DNA from: Climacium dendroides
Taxonomy: Eukaryota > Streptophyta > Bryopsida > Hypnales > Climaciaceae
Assembly (NCBI GenBank): GCA_950106755.1
Contig: OX467090.1
Location: 14,631,489-14,695,488, forward strand
Reading direction: 5' to 3'
Length of the DNA: 64,000 bases
In this document: one piece after another, positions 1-13,500 of the stretch
Layout of the letters: every line of letters begins with the position of its first letter
Position numbering within the stretch: the first letter of the stretch is position 1
Program-made: the position numbers and the translations under genes
The notes under the pieces: model-generated
What the model was told of the DNA's origin: nothing
The model's database searches: none
Seen by the model: only the letters and a program-made list of their open reading frames with translations

Positions 1-1774
1 TACTTCAGCTATGTCAAGGGTCAAAGCGGGGATGAATATTGTCCTCAAGAGCAACATGAATGAGGACGTTTGAATCTTTTGTTACGTAAACAAGGTTTTA
101 AACTTTAGATACTACATTGTCCCTCCCTTCCAACAGCTATTATTTTTTCATCCAAGCCAATGCAAGTAACACTCTAAGTTGTGACCCTTGTAAAGTTAGA
201 TGACACCATTTATACTTGGCAAATTTTCACATAAAAACATTTGAAACAACATAGGAAAAGACACCATTAGAAATAATAAGCATTCTTCAAGTATGTAAAG
301 AGTAGTTTCAAATACTTTTATTTCAAAATCATTACTTACATCCACTTAGAGCACACTCTTTTTACACACTTCTTCACAAAAATATACAAAAGAAACCCTT
401 CTAAGAGTTGCAACTAAGTTACTTGTAAGTCATTGGACTCACTAAGGTTGTCTTTGGCACTAAATTTTATGTTTTAGGACAATACCTGTGGCTCAATTAC
501 CATTGCAATTTTGCTGCCAATGGGAAGCTACAGACGAGCCTATAAGTGTTTGATGGAATTAGAGAGGTGAACAACCTTCCATGTCAATGCATGGGAGATT
601 TTTGTAACTGGCCTATCATCAATAGTGGCTTCTCGCGCAACTCCAACTACCACTTTCACCCCATGGGGCAAGTACATACCATTTGCAACAAAATTCTTGG
701 TTGCAAATTTCAAAATGATGGATCCTTTGTAGTTGAGGGATATCTATTGTATTTGTAGTATGAAGATCTATTGACTTCAATCAATAAAATGACCATTTGC
801 ATCCCAGACTATATCTTACACATTGTGTATATTGGTGTTGATGGATACTTGTCAATAGGTGCATTCTTCTCTTAATCTTTGGTATTCATTAGTTTTGCAG
901 GTTTCACTATGTCAAATTATGAAGTTCAATTGTTAAAAATTAAAGCAAATGAGGATGTCAAGTGGATAGTTGTAAGAGACCTTTTGAAATTTTGCACCAA
1001 TTGAAGTTTGGGATAATAATGATAGAATACAATTACTATTGCTATGATTACTATCATGGTAACATCACTGCAAGGGCCTCACCAAATTTACAATTGTTCT
1101 TTTGTGTAGTAGAGTTTTGCAAATTGTTGTCCTACCTGTTTTTTCATGCAAGGGTCTTTTTCAAGTGTTGTAAATATGACAATGACTTTTGATTGTCAAA
1201 AGTCTTCAATTTTAAAAATGGTCCTATATGACCCATATGGCCTATAAAATAACAAAGCCTTGGTTTAATCCTCAAAGCTTTTTTTAATCCAAAATGATTT
1301 TTGGGTATTTGAGACATCCAAAGTGAGGTATCACAATTTTTTTTCTCTCTTGATTTTCTTAAGATTGAAAATCAAGCAATCTTTCATGAAATTTAGTCTA
1401 TACAAAGATCCAATGGTTGGTTAAAATCTATATCTTCTATTGGTTTTTGACCTCCACCTCCATTTAATTTGGGCAAGTATAATTGAACATTATTTTGCCA
1501 GCATGGTTAGTTCTTACTTCCCGAATCCTTGGCTGGATTAGAACTCTCACATACCACTCAGAGCTAGCTCTCATAGGGGACTGGATTGGTTTATTTTTAC
1601 ATCCTGAAAATTCACAGCCACAGGTGCTTTGGCAAGTGACTGAGTGCATTGAAATTTACATCATTCTCAATCAACCCCAAACAGTCTCTCTTCCCAAGTA
1701 GATACGGAAGGCAAGAGTTGGAACATATTCACAACAATTATCCTTCCTTCCTCCCAGTGAAGGTGGAATAATGT
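1..1774. other. AT-rich spacer, no gene recognised
   Basis: Reading frames are short and none resembles a protein family I know. No terminal repeats or tandem arrays stand out. Probably decayed repeat sequence. Confidence 0.5.
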
Positions 1775-2064
1775 AAGGTAGGTACACCCAAAACCGCCAC
1801 TTTTTTCTCCTGAGCCTATTTTCTATTATTAGACTGGTCAAATTTTCATGTTCTTGTTGGCAAGTGAAAGGAGGTTCCAACGCACCAAAGGACGTGACAT
1901 TTGGATACTATATGCAAAAGTCATTATATATGCAAAAGTTATTAAGAAATAAAGTTTGGTTCTCAAAGCGTTTCTTCCACATAGGTATAGAACTAATTTT
2001 GGAGATGTACATATAGTATAGATGGCGGTTTAAGGTCAGTGGCACATTGGGGTGTACCTACCTT
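1775..2064. mobile_element. MITE with AAGGTAGGTACACCC ends, copy 1
   Basis: A 290-bp segment begins AAGGTAGGTACACCC and ends with its inverted complement GGGTGTACCTACCTT. An inverted relative lies at 53850-54123: its right part reads back into this left part (GGTTTTGGGTGTACC) and the GATGGCGGTTTAAGGTCAG stretch near the right end recurs there in complement. No coding capacity. The target duplication is not clear at this copy, though the other copy shows a 3-bp one. The 3-bp duplication suggests a PIF/Harbinger (Tourist-like) MITE; that class is inference. Confidence 0.7.
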
Positions 2065-2079
2065 ATACAAGGGTGATTC

Positions 2080-2880
2080 GTAGAGTTTGGGTCTTCAAAG
2101 TTAAAAAAAGAGATGCTAAACCCTGAAAAAATTGCAAGTGGTGGACCACTAGTATGCAAGTCGGAGCATTGGAGTCCAATTTTGCTCAGTGGTGTGGTGC
2201 TGGAATAACAACACATTGTTATTGAACTACTCGACACAACTAGGGCATCACCTTTTCATCAAGCATCATACATTCAAGAAATCAATCCCAACCAAATGGT
2301 ATGGACCACTCCCTGAAACTTTTTCCCCCTCTTTGAGGATTGTTTGAAACAAATGAAGCTCGCAAAAACAAGTCGCCTTTACATGGTCTTTGTAGCACAA
2401 TGCAATGGCTATAAATTCTTGGCTTATCTAATTCACACCCGGAACTCATATTCGATGTATATGTTGTCATCTTGACGCTAAGGAACCCCCTACACCAATT
2501 CCTTCTTTGTTCAAAGGCATAGGATGTGTAGCAATATGCCCAATCAATCCTACCCCATACCTTGGGAAGCCATCCAATTTGGGGTTCACATTGTAAGTTC
2601 AACTTTGAGCAACGCATATTTGGGGCCACAATTCGTAAACAGTTCTACAGAATTTGTACCATTTAGAATGTTCTTAGAGTAGCCTCTTCCTCACTAATCT
2701 GAATCTCTAGGAACAAAACTGTATTTATCCAGGAGCGTTGGCCACCGAACATCATTTGCAAGGCCCTTTGGGACACACTTTTAGATGTTGGCCATGGGGC
2801 TTTAATGAAGGCTCGACATAATACTCGTTATCGACCTCAATAATCAGGTAAAATTTGGTTTCACTTCAATGCCATTTGGA
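2080..2880. other. GC-richer segment with unrecognised reading frames
   Basis: Base composition is richer in G and C than the surroundings. A 115-codon frame lies on the minus strand (2629 to 2282), and a plus-strand stretch at about 2714-2842 also reads without stops. Neither matches a family I recognise. It could be a captured or decayed gene fragment, and I assign no function. Confidence 0.3.
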
Positions 2881-3383
2881 TTCAATCTTCGGTGATTGCT
2901 TCTTGGATTGGCAATACCATCATTAAAAACAAACAAGGACCTATTACTTGCATTCTTGTTCTTCTTTTGTCCAGCCTTCAAGCTCAGCTACTGTGTACTC
3001 TCTGTTTTGCGATGAATTTCCATTTGTTTAAAAAAAATCTTAGAATAAATGTATGTAAGCTTACCATTGAAAATATAAAAAACTTAAATTGTGAGATATG
3101 TTCCGTTTTCTTTTATCAATGGTAATTTTCCATGTGTTTCAAGAAAGAAAAAAATATCACTATAGTATTAAGCCCAATGCCTCATTGCTATCATTGTACA
3201 GTACAGTATGGAGAGTGATACATTCCCTTCAAACTTCTCAGAATAAACGTGTGTACCTTTGAGCTTCACTTCTCTGGAGTCTGATTGTTTGAAAATCAAT
3301 GGATTTTCTCGTTCTATTTTGACCAGATGGGACAAGTCATGGCTGCCAGAGATCTGGGGATAAGGAACGGGTGTTCTTGTAAA
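2881..3383. other. Spacer, nothing recognised
   Basis: AT-rich sequence with short frames only. The next element begins right after the TTAA at 3384-3387. Confidence 0.45.
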
Positions 3384-3387
3384 TTAA

Positions 3388-3960
3388 CCTCTAAAATCCC
3401 ATTGGGACAAAATGGATTTTGGGCAGGCTTCTATGATTTCAATTTTTATTGAAACTTTTTGAAACTTTTTCATTGGATAGAAAAAATTATGAGCTTTCTG
3501 GGAATATAATTTTTGTTTCAATCGGTGCTTGATAGCAAAAGTTATGCCACAATAACCTCAAAATGGGGGAGACCGGGCAACAAAAAAATTCCACAGAAAA
3601 TTGAAATAAAAATTTTAATATTTTTTTTCTTGTAGATTATATATATTCTTTTGTAAATAAGAAGCTTTGATTCATTCCATTTGGATTAGAGATGTGAAAG
3701 TTATGGAGCTTCTTATTTTATTGGCAATCATAGCAACTTCTTGAAAGAAATTTCTTTCTTTCACTTTGAATGCTAATATCTCTCAATCTATAAGATTTAT
3801 AATCACCAAAAAAATTATCACGTGATTTAAGACAAGTGTAGAATAAGATCCTATGGTCAGATTTTTAAAAATAAATTAAATTATTTTTTTGTAGGTGAAC
3901 GTTACAAAAGTGGTAGTTTAAAGTGGTTTTGACCCAAAAATGGCCTTGGGACTTTAGGGG
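3388..3960 (-). mobile_element. TTAA-flanked non-autonomous element, family A copy 1
   Basis: A 573-bp element flanked on both sides by TTAA (3384-3387 and 3961-3964). The left end is CCTCTAAAATCCCATTGGG and the right end in complement is CCCCTAAAGTCCCAAGGCC. It is homologous over its length, in opposite orientation, to 16907-17495, sharing for example the GTTCACCTACAAAA segment and the AAACTTTTTGAAACTTTTT stretch. There is no transposase frame. The TTAA duplication is the kind made by piggyBac transposases; assigning it to that superfamily is inference. Confidence 0.8.
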
Positions 3961-4129
3961 TTAAAAGATGAAGTGGCCTAAGTCTCTCAAAAGATGGATC
4001 TTGGTTAGAGACTACCAATAAGGTAGACAAGCCAATTCTGTTCGTTACCCAATTTTATCCCCTACTTTAGGTTTAAATTCTGTCGGTTCAAACATTCAAA
4101 TCTATCCAAAAAAAATAGCCAAATTCCTT

Positions 4130-5530
4130 CAAGATTCTAACAATTTATACAATGGAATTTGAATGACCTCCAAAATTTGTACAACTTTGAATGCCCATAG
4201 AGACTTGATGAGATTGATTAGCAACCTCAAGAGAAGTGCAATGCAAGTGGTTTTGTAATTTCCTAACAATTCAATACGGAATAATATTTTACAAATTTTC
4301 AAAGTTGTGAAAATAGGGTACCCTATACATACCACTAGACTTGCCTTTAATGAACACCTAGCCTTAAAAACACAAAATGTATCACCTCTCATAGGTTGCT
4401 TAACCCTAGACCACCCAAGGGGATAAATTTTGGCTATTCATAGTTTGGAAGTACAATTCAAAGTGTTGTAACTTTTGCATTCATTGACCAAGTTAGTAAA
4501 ACTTGTTGGAAAAGTTGCGCCTACTAGTCTAGTTTGTGTAGTAGAATTTTTAGATCAATCCAAGACGAATTGAGTTTGTGAAAGCCATTCAAAGTTCACA
4601 GGTTCAGTTTGAGTTCAACACACTGCATTGTCATGGCTGCAACTTTGAAGGCTTGTATCTCCTTCATCCAATGTTTGTTTTCAATAAAATTTGTTGGATT
4701 TTGTTCCTCTAGAAGTCTAGTTATTGTGGTATAATTTTCATAGCAATCCAAGTTGTTTTGAATGCTTGGAAGCAATTTGGAGTTCAAAACCCTAACATTT
4801 TTTTGGTTAGTATGCACTTCGGCGGCTTGTTACTTCTTCATACTGTGTCCATTTTCAAAACTTTTTTTGGGGAAAGTTGCGCATACTTGCCTAGTTTGTG
4901 TGGCTAAATTTTTTTGTTGGTCAAAGAAGTAACGAGTGACTAAGAAGCATTTTAGTAGAAGTAGGTTCAGCCTTAGATGTGTTTTTTGCACCCTTTTGGG
5001 CTATTTTTTTGACATTTCAAAGTCATTTTGCAAACACAATGAGTCACTTTCATGAATTTTTTTCCACCAATGAGTTTGTATGTTGATTTCAAAGCACATT
5101 TTAGTTCAAAATTTTTTCATGTGAGTAGGTTTAGAAATCAAATTTCACCTCCAAATGTGTTTTTAGGAAAATTTCAGTATCTTTTTTCAACACTAAAACA
5201 TTATAATCTTTCAATCCGTGCGGTCAAATGACTCCAAATTTGATCCACATCATCTACAATATGTACACTACAAGATTGTATGGGTTGAGATTTTCATACC
5301 TTAGCGAGATATAGACTTATAAGGCTTGAAAAGCAAGGATGTTTTCATACCTTGGGCCTTTTAGGGTTAAAAGAACTCCTCACCTCTCATCGATTGCTTT
5401 TGAAAAGTTGTGATGACTTTGAATAATGGAAATATTCTTTTCCAAATCCTTTTTCAAGGGGTTGGAGAATGGGAGGTGACACAATTCCTTTACAATACAG
5501 TTTTGTGATGATATTCAACTCTAGAACTCC
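4130..5530 (-). repeat. Inverted copy of the chitinase-downstream repeat, split by a TTAA element
   Basis: Read on the minus strand, 5530-5371 and 4399-4130 form one continuous match to about 26850-27200 downstream of chitinase 1. Shared landmarks include ATTGATTGCTTTTGAAAAG, GGTTGC next to the TTAA, and CTTCTCTTGAGGTTGCTAAT. The corresponding part of copy B (about 51890-52100) is more diverged. The match is interrupted only by the TTAA element at 4404-5366. The repeat has no recognisable coding function and may be part of an older dispersed element. Confidence 0.75.
4404..5366 (+). mobile_element. TTAA-flanked element, family B copy 1
   Basis: A 963-bp element between TTAA at 4400-4403 and TTAA at 5367-5370. 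It begins CCCTAGACCACCCAAGGGG and ends CCTTGGGCCTTTTAGGG. It is homologous throughout to 43942-44914. The interior has three degenerate modules of about 185 bp (near 4460, 4636 and 4826), each with a version of the AAACTTGTTGGAAAAGTTGC and AGTCTAGTTTGTG motifs. No transposase is encoded. The uninterrupted target sequence survives at 26998-27001 (see findings), so the ends and the TTAA duplication are well supported. Confidence 0.85.
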
Positions 5531-8370
5531 CTAGCTTGTCCTAAACTTTCATTGGCCTCTTAGTTTCAAGATTAATCTGGAAATGCCTAATCAGAGGCCA
5601 GAAAGGCCAATTAAAACCTAATTTGAGCTATCTTAGGGTTGTTCAAAGTCCGAAACACTTAGAAATTACACAAAGATCCATTGCTTGGAAGGTACAATGG
5701 ATTGGCGCTAGACACCTTTAGGATTAAATTTACATAAAAAATACAAGACCTTGGTTGTACTAAATTATTTACCAAGGGTGAGTAAATAAATGCTCACATA
5801 TAACAAGACCAATTGACCAAGTAGTATAATTGGAAATTGGAAATGTAATTGTGGGGCGTGGTCAAATTGACATGTTGTTGGCTGTGGAGCATGGAGAAAG
5901 AAAGCTAATGTGACTCTTTGACTAGAACTAAAAATTAAGGGAATGAACCTTCACTTTCGCATGCTCTGCATACTGAGACAAATTGACTTGAATGATTGTG
6001 AAATTTGCATTTTTGCATTTTTAGCAATTAGGCTAGTTAACTAATTATTGGACCAATTGACAATGAATTAAAAGGGAAAGTAATTAAAGGATTGTAATTG
6101 TGTGTGTATATATATAAAATATATTATGGGCATGATTAAGTTGATAGAGCCATGACTATTTGACAAACCTTAGATAATTTGATATTAGAATTCTAGTGTA
6201 AGACAAGGACAGCATGTCCAATATTTGCATCCATGGATAATGGACGGTTACTAGAATAGGTTAGGACAGAAAACATATCTGTTCTACATAATTAAATTAA
6301 CACATGGGATTTCAACCTTTAATTGTAAAATGCGAGTGATTTACCTTCGTAAAAGTGACCTTAGATATAAAATGATAGACGAATTGAACTTCCCCAATGA
6401 AAAGAACCACCACTAGAAGATTCCTTAAGTTTTGTTCCCAAGTTTTCCTATGTTATAATCATCTTCAAATAGAGGATGTTCATCTAAACCAATCATTATG
6501 TCTCTTGTTAGAAGATTAAACCAATAACATCTAAGACCTCCACCATGAAAGAGAAGCCTTAGACGCTTTGTGAGTACAATTGGAGAACTTGCGGGATGTC
6601 AATGAGCAGGAAATGTAATATTTGCAAAAGTAATATGAGCGAAAAGTGGTTGTCTTCAACAACAATGTAGCACGAGCATTGCACACTGTACTTGAACTGG
6701 AAGAAGAAATGCAAAAGATTAATAAGACATCATTTGGATACAAAAGTCAAGTCAAGCCTCAAAAAAACATTATGTCACTTTCTAAGTCTGGAGGTCAAGG
6801 AAAAGCAACTCATAGGCTTGTAAGAACTATCTTCACTCCAACTACAACCATGAAGATTCAAAAATAGAACTTTACACTAAGTTTGCATAGACGCCATTAT
6901 AGAGGCATTGAAGACTAAGCAGCAACAAAAAAATGTTTGCATTACTTCTCACAAAAATGGAGATGCAATCTTTCATTGAAGTGCCAACACTAAGCAATAC
7001 AAGTATGCAAATAGCAGATTCTTACCTAAACAAGATTGGTGATTCCATTGGTCCTCACAAGATTCTCCAAATGTGCGTCAAAGTCGACATTACTCAAAAA
7101 ATATATTCGACAATCTACAAGAAACTCAAAGTGGGCCTAGTATGGTTTATAGGCAAGAACTTGAGATTGGAATGTTGCTCCAATCCTCACAAGGTCTCTA
7201 CACTCAAAACAAAAACCCAAATGAATTCAAAAATTGACAAAGCTCATAGGAAGTTTCTACACCATTGATATGGAAGTCGAAGTTCTACAAGAGCATGAGG
7301 TTTCTCAAAGACTACAATTGAATGAGTTCAATACTTTTTTTTGTTGATGTAAAGAGTGTACAACACACCATGGTCAAGTTGTATGGAATCACTCCTATAG
7401 GTATGATTGCAACTTCTATTATTGCATAATATTTACAATATTAATCTCAATGAGAATTAAATCTGTTGTACTACTAAAAGTTTAGTCCATACCTTTGTCA
7501 TCAATCTCATTTGCAATTGTAGATCAACAATGTACATTGTCATGATGTTGCATGGGATAAGATACCATAAATACTTTAAAATACTCTATTTTATCCTTTA
7601 GATGCATGTTGTTCTAGAATGTCTACATTTTGTACTTCACAATCTTTGCAAACATCAACTTAGATACATGAGAATTGGCAAACAGAGATATATATATTAT
7701 GCATGCTTGCATTATAGTTTGTGCAATGAAATTGGCATTGTCACATGAGTGCCAACTTCATATTTTACTAGCTAACACCTGCATAGTATATGGTCAATAA
7801 CTTCAATGATGAGTACAAAAAAGCCACATAGGTACAAAACCTCACATCTAAATCATTGGCATTAGCCTCTATGACATACAAAGTTCATGATGACTTGTCG
7901 CTTAGCCTTTTCAATAATTTCGATCACAAAAATGAACATCATCTAGATGCTAAAGTGTTAAGGGTTGAGGAACATTGTTGCCATTATAGAATGTGATTTT
8001 TTGAAGTACACCTTATTGTCCTAGTCATTATCGTACAGGCTCCTCTTGTGGTCATTGATAACATAAGAGTTATATACTTTAAATTATGTCTTAAATTGCA
8101 TAGTCATTGCCAAACTTGCTTTCATGTTTCCATTGTCATTTACAGGAGCTCGACTATTATTGTCTATTATAGTATTAATGGAAAACACCATCAAATATTG
8201 AACTGCTACATCCTCATTTTTCCTTCTCATATCTCATGCTTTAGAGTCTAGATGGAAGACTGTTGAGCTTCAACTTGTAAATTTGTGTAAGAAAATATTG
8301 AATTGCTAAGTCTTTATGTGAGACTTTTTCACCATGGCGAGAAAATCTCAAGAGTTGGGTTGTTGGGGAG
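5531..8370. other. Decayed repeat-like sequence, no intact gene
   Basis: Two short plus-strand frames at 6646-6867 and 6933-7268 read like fragments of a longer protein (one contains the run HTVLELEEEMQKI), but I do not recognise the family. The sequence just before 8371 ends in a purine-rich tract, so part of this may be the interior of the retroelement whose LTR-like repeat follows. No terminal repeats were found for the segment as a whole. Confidence 0.35.
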
Positions 8371-10527
8371 TGTATGGAGCACCTACTTAGTCCGCCTTCC
8401 AAGCAATAGGCTCCTAAATGATTTTTTTAATAATTTTTTAATTAAACAAGTGAAATAAGGGTAGCACCCCTAAATCACCCAAATATATGTTTAAAACGTC
8501 CTAAATTGTCCTAATACATGCTCTTGGAAGTTAGGACAATCTCCTAGGCCAAACTCTACCCAAAATTGCTAATTAGAGCACCAAATGGGTCAAATTAATG
8601 TTTTGAAATTTAATCCCAGCACACCACAACCATCCAAAATCCTAACTCACTCCCTAAATTGACACCATGCACTTCCCTAATTCCATAGATCCAATCCCTA
8701 ACACATTCACACATTCCTTTTAAGTTAATTAACATTTTTCTTCCATTTCATCATTCACCTTTCAACCCTACTTTTACTCCCAATTGGATAGCGCTTCCAT
8801 GCTTGCCCTAAAACCATAAAAAATCCAATTCAAACTTCATGCACCCTCTCTAGACACTCACAATCCCACAAAAGAATTCCATGCATAGACAATGAACCAC
8901 TCATTCAAGATTTATAAGACAAAAGCATGTTGTAATTAGGATTACATTTAAATTCAGTTGGAACCACAAAAAAATTAAAATATCCAAAACAATTTGCTGC
9001 CAAATGGGCAACAGACCTTGTCACACTAAATCTATCACCCTGGCTTTGTCCTTGCTTCAAATTGAGCGAAACTTATCCTATTGAAAAGCTAACTTCTTCA
9101 TCCTTTTCCTTATATAGATTTAGTCAATCTGCCTTGCTGAACTCTTGCAATTGCTTGTTGAAGTTGTTAGTTTTTTGTAGCCATGGCAGTTGATCTCCTT
9201 ATACTAAATTAAACACCACGCTTTTATCCTTGCTCCAAATTAGGCAAGTCATAGCTTCTCAAAAAGCTAACTTTGAGGCGCACCATCTCTTCAAAATTCA
9301 ACTTCATACGGTTCTTTGTACTCCCCCAATCACTTGTTGAAATCGACAAATCAATCTCACTCAAAATTTTCCCGTCGTTCTCAAACACATTTTTCCATCT
9401 GACCTCAAAACCCTCCATTTTTCACCCATTTTCTTCCATAAAATGGTAAAGCCTACTCAACAAATTATCCTATATGATTTCCTTCCTTCATCTCCAATAA
9501 TTCATGCTTAAAACACCCATAAATCACAACATTCTTCTCAAAATACATATGCACTCAATATTGCAAGAGAAAGGAAGAGAGGAAGAGAGAGGACAAGAGA
9601 GAACTCCCAAACTTAATTTTGCCTACATCCCCTCCCAATAGAGTAATGTTTCTAACTACTTCTATCCACCTCTAATTTACCGAAAAATGTGCTAATTTAC
9701 TGCAAATCCATTAGTGTAGTACAAAATCCCCTAAATGGCTAAATTATTGTAAAAGCCTCTAATTTACTGGAAAAAAAAAATCCTATTTTGGTGTTTCTAG
9801 CATTATTTTAATATTTTCTTCACTAGTATTTTCGTCATAGTTTTAATGTAACTAATTTTTTTGTATTATTTATTATTTTTCTAATTTTCAATTTACTTTT
9901 AGTTTCATTTCATATTCCTAGTCGTTTTTTATTTTTATTTTTATTTTTGATATTTGATATTTTTTGGTTTGCAATTTGGTTTTAGTTTCATTTTCTACTT
10001 GTAGTGTTTTGTTTTCATTTTGTTTCTTTGCATTTTTTTGTTTTCATCTTGTCATCATTTTACCATTAGTCTAATTTGGTTACTCTACCAAATCTTGCTT
10101 ATCATCTTTTTAGTTTTAAATCCCTATTTTTTGCATTTCATTTTCCCTTCATTTTTTTCTAATGGCATTTTCTAGCTTTTGCTCTAATTTCTCCATGTTC
10201 TTATTTTTATGTTAGTACTAGAAAACTCCCTAATTAGTGGTTATAGTTTAATCCAGAGTACTAACACTTCTAGATTTGCAAATTTGAGCAATTTGTTTAT
10301 ATTTTTGATTTTCTAAAAGGTGAACTAATATAGTGGTTTACACTTTGTTTTACCTTCTATCTGTTGCTTTGGTAGGAAGAGTGTCCAACTTCCATGTACC
10401 AATCAATATGAGGAAATATTGATGCAATTCTCTAAAAAGGTTCTCTGAATTCTACATCAATGTTTTGAGTTGAAGTCAATGAAGCCGCTATGTGCTTAAG
10501 GTTTTCTTCATTTTAGATTGATGCTCA
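8371..10527 (+). repeat. LTR-like dispersed repeat, copy 1 (about 2.2 kb)
   Basis: The segment starts TGTATGG after a purine-rich TTGGGGAG and ends TTGATGCTCA. This gives the TG...CA ends of an LTR with a possible polypurine tract just upstream. It is co-linear with 18863-21229: both carry an AAGCTAACTT-type block, a conserved CTCCATTTTTCACCCNTTTTC stretch followed by GCCTACTCAACAAATT, an AAGAGAGAG purine tract, and a GTGAACNAATATNGTGGTT motif near the end. I see no matching target duplication. It may be a solo LTR or a 3' LTR of a decayed Ty3-type element. Confidence 0.45.
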
Positions 10528-13500
10528 CATTTAAACTTACATAATTAAATATCAACATCTCTTCAAAAATCACAATTACACTAACACTATATTTGAACTA
10601 ATCCAACCTCCTATAGAATCTTCAAGAGCTTGAGCCTTAAGGCATATGCCAATGACATAAAGTAATGTAAGGCACAATGTTCAATTCTAATAGGTGGTTG
10701 AGAAGCGCATCATAGTATTTTACTTTTTCCTAATTCACTTTGTCTACTTCCTCTATAACAATTGAAATAGCAGTAAATAGTAAATCCATGGATACAAATA
10801 AGTTGCAAACATATTAGTACATTGCAAATAGAATCATCAATAATGTATATTGAAATTCATAGTTGAACAATCAAACATTTTTTCTAACTGCAATAGCATC
10901 GATGGAGGGATGCTAGTATAGACTGAGATCTTGCAAAGTCCTCAATTTCCTTTGTCACATCTGTTGATGTCCTAGCAACATTATCAAACTTTATTATACC
11001 AACCTGCATAAAGAAATACTACCACTGGTAGTTTAAAATCTTGTCACCTCAGACACTTAGATTTAGGGTGTATACTGATCAAAATTAAGAAAATGATATA
11101 TTTGTAAGTAGCAGTGTGGAGATTTTTAACAAATATATAGAGTATTACAGTAATAAGAATGAAAATTTGAAGAAAATTGACTATTCATGGATGTGTTACT
11201 AATCCTTTATAATGAAGAGATAAATGGCAATCCTCCTAATTTTTGTTCTGAAGATGGACAAGGCTGAAGTGGTTAGTAATCAAAAGATGGAATGCATTAG
11301 TATCTCACTAATGAATAAAGCACTAGACCTTGTTATAACGAAAGACTTTGAAGAATATTTCTCTATACAAGCTAAAAGAGAGATTTAATTCCATCCATCC
11401 TCCAATCTCAAAACAACAAGCGTAGATTAGTTGTTGATGGGGTTAGAGAATTTCAAGAACAATCTTCTTCAGAGTTTGACCAACAATTTATTAGGTGACA
11501 TGAAAACCATCAAAGTCTTGTAGACTTAGAAACAAAGCAAACAAACCTCACTAATGCATATATTGTAACCAAAAAAAGACCAAAGGGAGAATTGTATCAA
11601 CACCACAAGCTATAGTAGTTGCACAAAAACAAACTACAATTTGAAGTGGTGGTTTGTTTGCAAAAAATGTAACAACACAACCTGCTTTAGAGCCTCTAAG
11701 CTTGATGTTTTGGCAACCTATTTTCTCCATTCCATTAGATCAAGTTCATGTCTGTACATTGCATGGGTTCAATTGCATCTATGAAAAAATTCTACATATG
11801 CATTTCCAATTTGTTTGGACAATTTGCAATGTTGAGGTTTAAAGAATTGGTATCGAGGACATGCATAAAGTTTTTATCTACCATCAGTATGCTTGGAGGA
11901 GATGTTCAAATCTTTGAAGGCAAGGATCTATCAAGGAAATGCAACTTTGTCCCCCAAAAGCCTTCCCTAAATAGCTCAAATGTTTAAAAAAATTTCAAAC
12001 CAAGCAATGTATGTGGAGGTCCTAATAAAATTTATCAAAACATAGTATTAGCAAAGAGAAATTATTTGGACAACGATGTAGCTTGTCAAGGTCAACTACA
12101 AGTTTGGGTAGCTCTCAAAAAACTCATTCAATGTTTATAGGTTTAACTCAAACAACAAAACAACAAGTTGGGTTTGTTCAAAATACTCTTGGAAAACTCT
12201 GGTAACCTATATAAAAAGCACTTCAGCAAACACTATAGTTAGAATTTGGATTCCACTAAGAAAACCAAATCATAGTTTATAATTCATTCTAGGGAGACTA
12301 TCTAATAGGGATGTTTCCAATTGGTTCTAATAAGTCATTGGAATTATAGAAAATGAATAAAAATGTTTTTTTAAACCACATACAACTAATTAATCCTCAC
12401 AAAGTAATTCTAATTGCAAAATTTTCACTCCCCTTTTAAAGGCCACAAGGGTTGAGTTTAATTTCCAATTACTTTTCTCTTATTAATTAGATCTTTAAAT
12501 TCTTTTCTTTACTCCAAGTTGGAAGCTCAAGTTGGTACAGCTCTATGGCTCTTCAACTTCCAAATAGGACTGGTTTCACTTTTCTCTTTAGTACTTGTCA
12601 CTTGCCTTGGGGACAACACCATCTTACTTTGCCAATTTGATCTCTTTGCCTCTTTCTTCACAACTTGGCTTTAAGTAATTTTGGCCACTACAGCATTGGC
12701 ATTTTTTCCTCTTCAATTTTGGATCCATTTTCTTCTACTCATTCTTACTTATACACTCAACAACTTTCCTCAATTAGGCTCTAATTCTCTCTTTAATTAA
12801 CTCTCAAGCACCAGACACAAAAAGCGGTACAAAGACAAATCAAACCCAATTAATTTTCATACAACACTTCCAAACAATGAATGGTTATGTGTGAAATTGC
12901 AAATACTTTTGTATGGAATCTTAGTTGGTGTGTAAGCATGGGTGTGATGGCTAGTGAAGTTAATGGGAGATGTAATCTGTATGCCTAATTGGAGATTTAT
13001 GAGTGATTTACTATGTGCTTAATCTAGCCAAGTGATTTGATCACTCATCCACACTTTTATTAATGTAACAACATCATGTCCACATCCTTCTATAATCCAT
13101 AATTCTCCAACTTTCAGTCCTTCTCAACTAGGATACAAAGAAGAAAAAAATCTCCAAATTACACAGACATCACTTCACCCAACCAATTAGTATACACACA
13201 AATTCCATTTGGACACAAACACAAAAACAACAAAAGCATACATGGCTCAAATTGGCTGGGACTCACACTGGACTCTCTTCAACAGTGGATGCAAACAACT
13301 TGAAAAACATAGACCAAATAGGAATTCAAAACAGATAGTTACCAACTCAAAGAAGACAACCTAACTACTTAAAACTACCAACTTGGAACCGCACAATCAA
13401 ACACTAAAACTCCAATTCCCATTTGTTAATTGACTTGAATTTTCCAACTTGGCACACCACCCACCAACTAGATTTGCCACCTAAGCACACTTATACATTC

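Noticed and set aside
6646..7268. A real gene at 6.6-7.3 kb
   Set aside because: Short, separate frames without a recognisable domain or splice pattern. Treated as decayed sequence.
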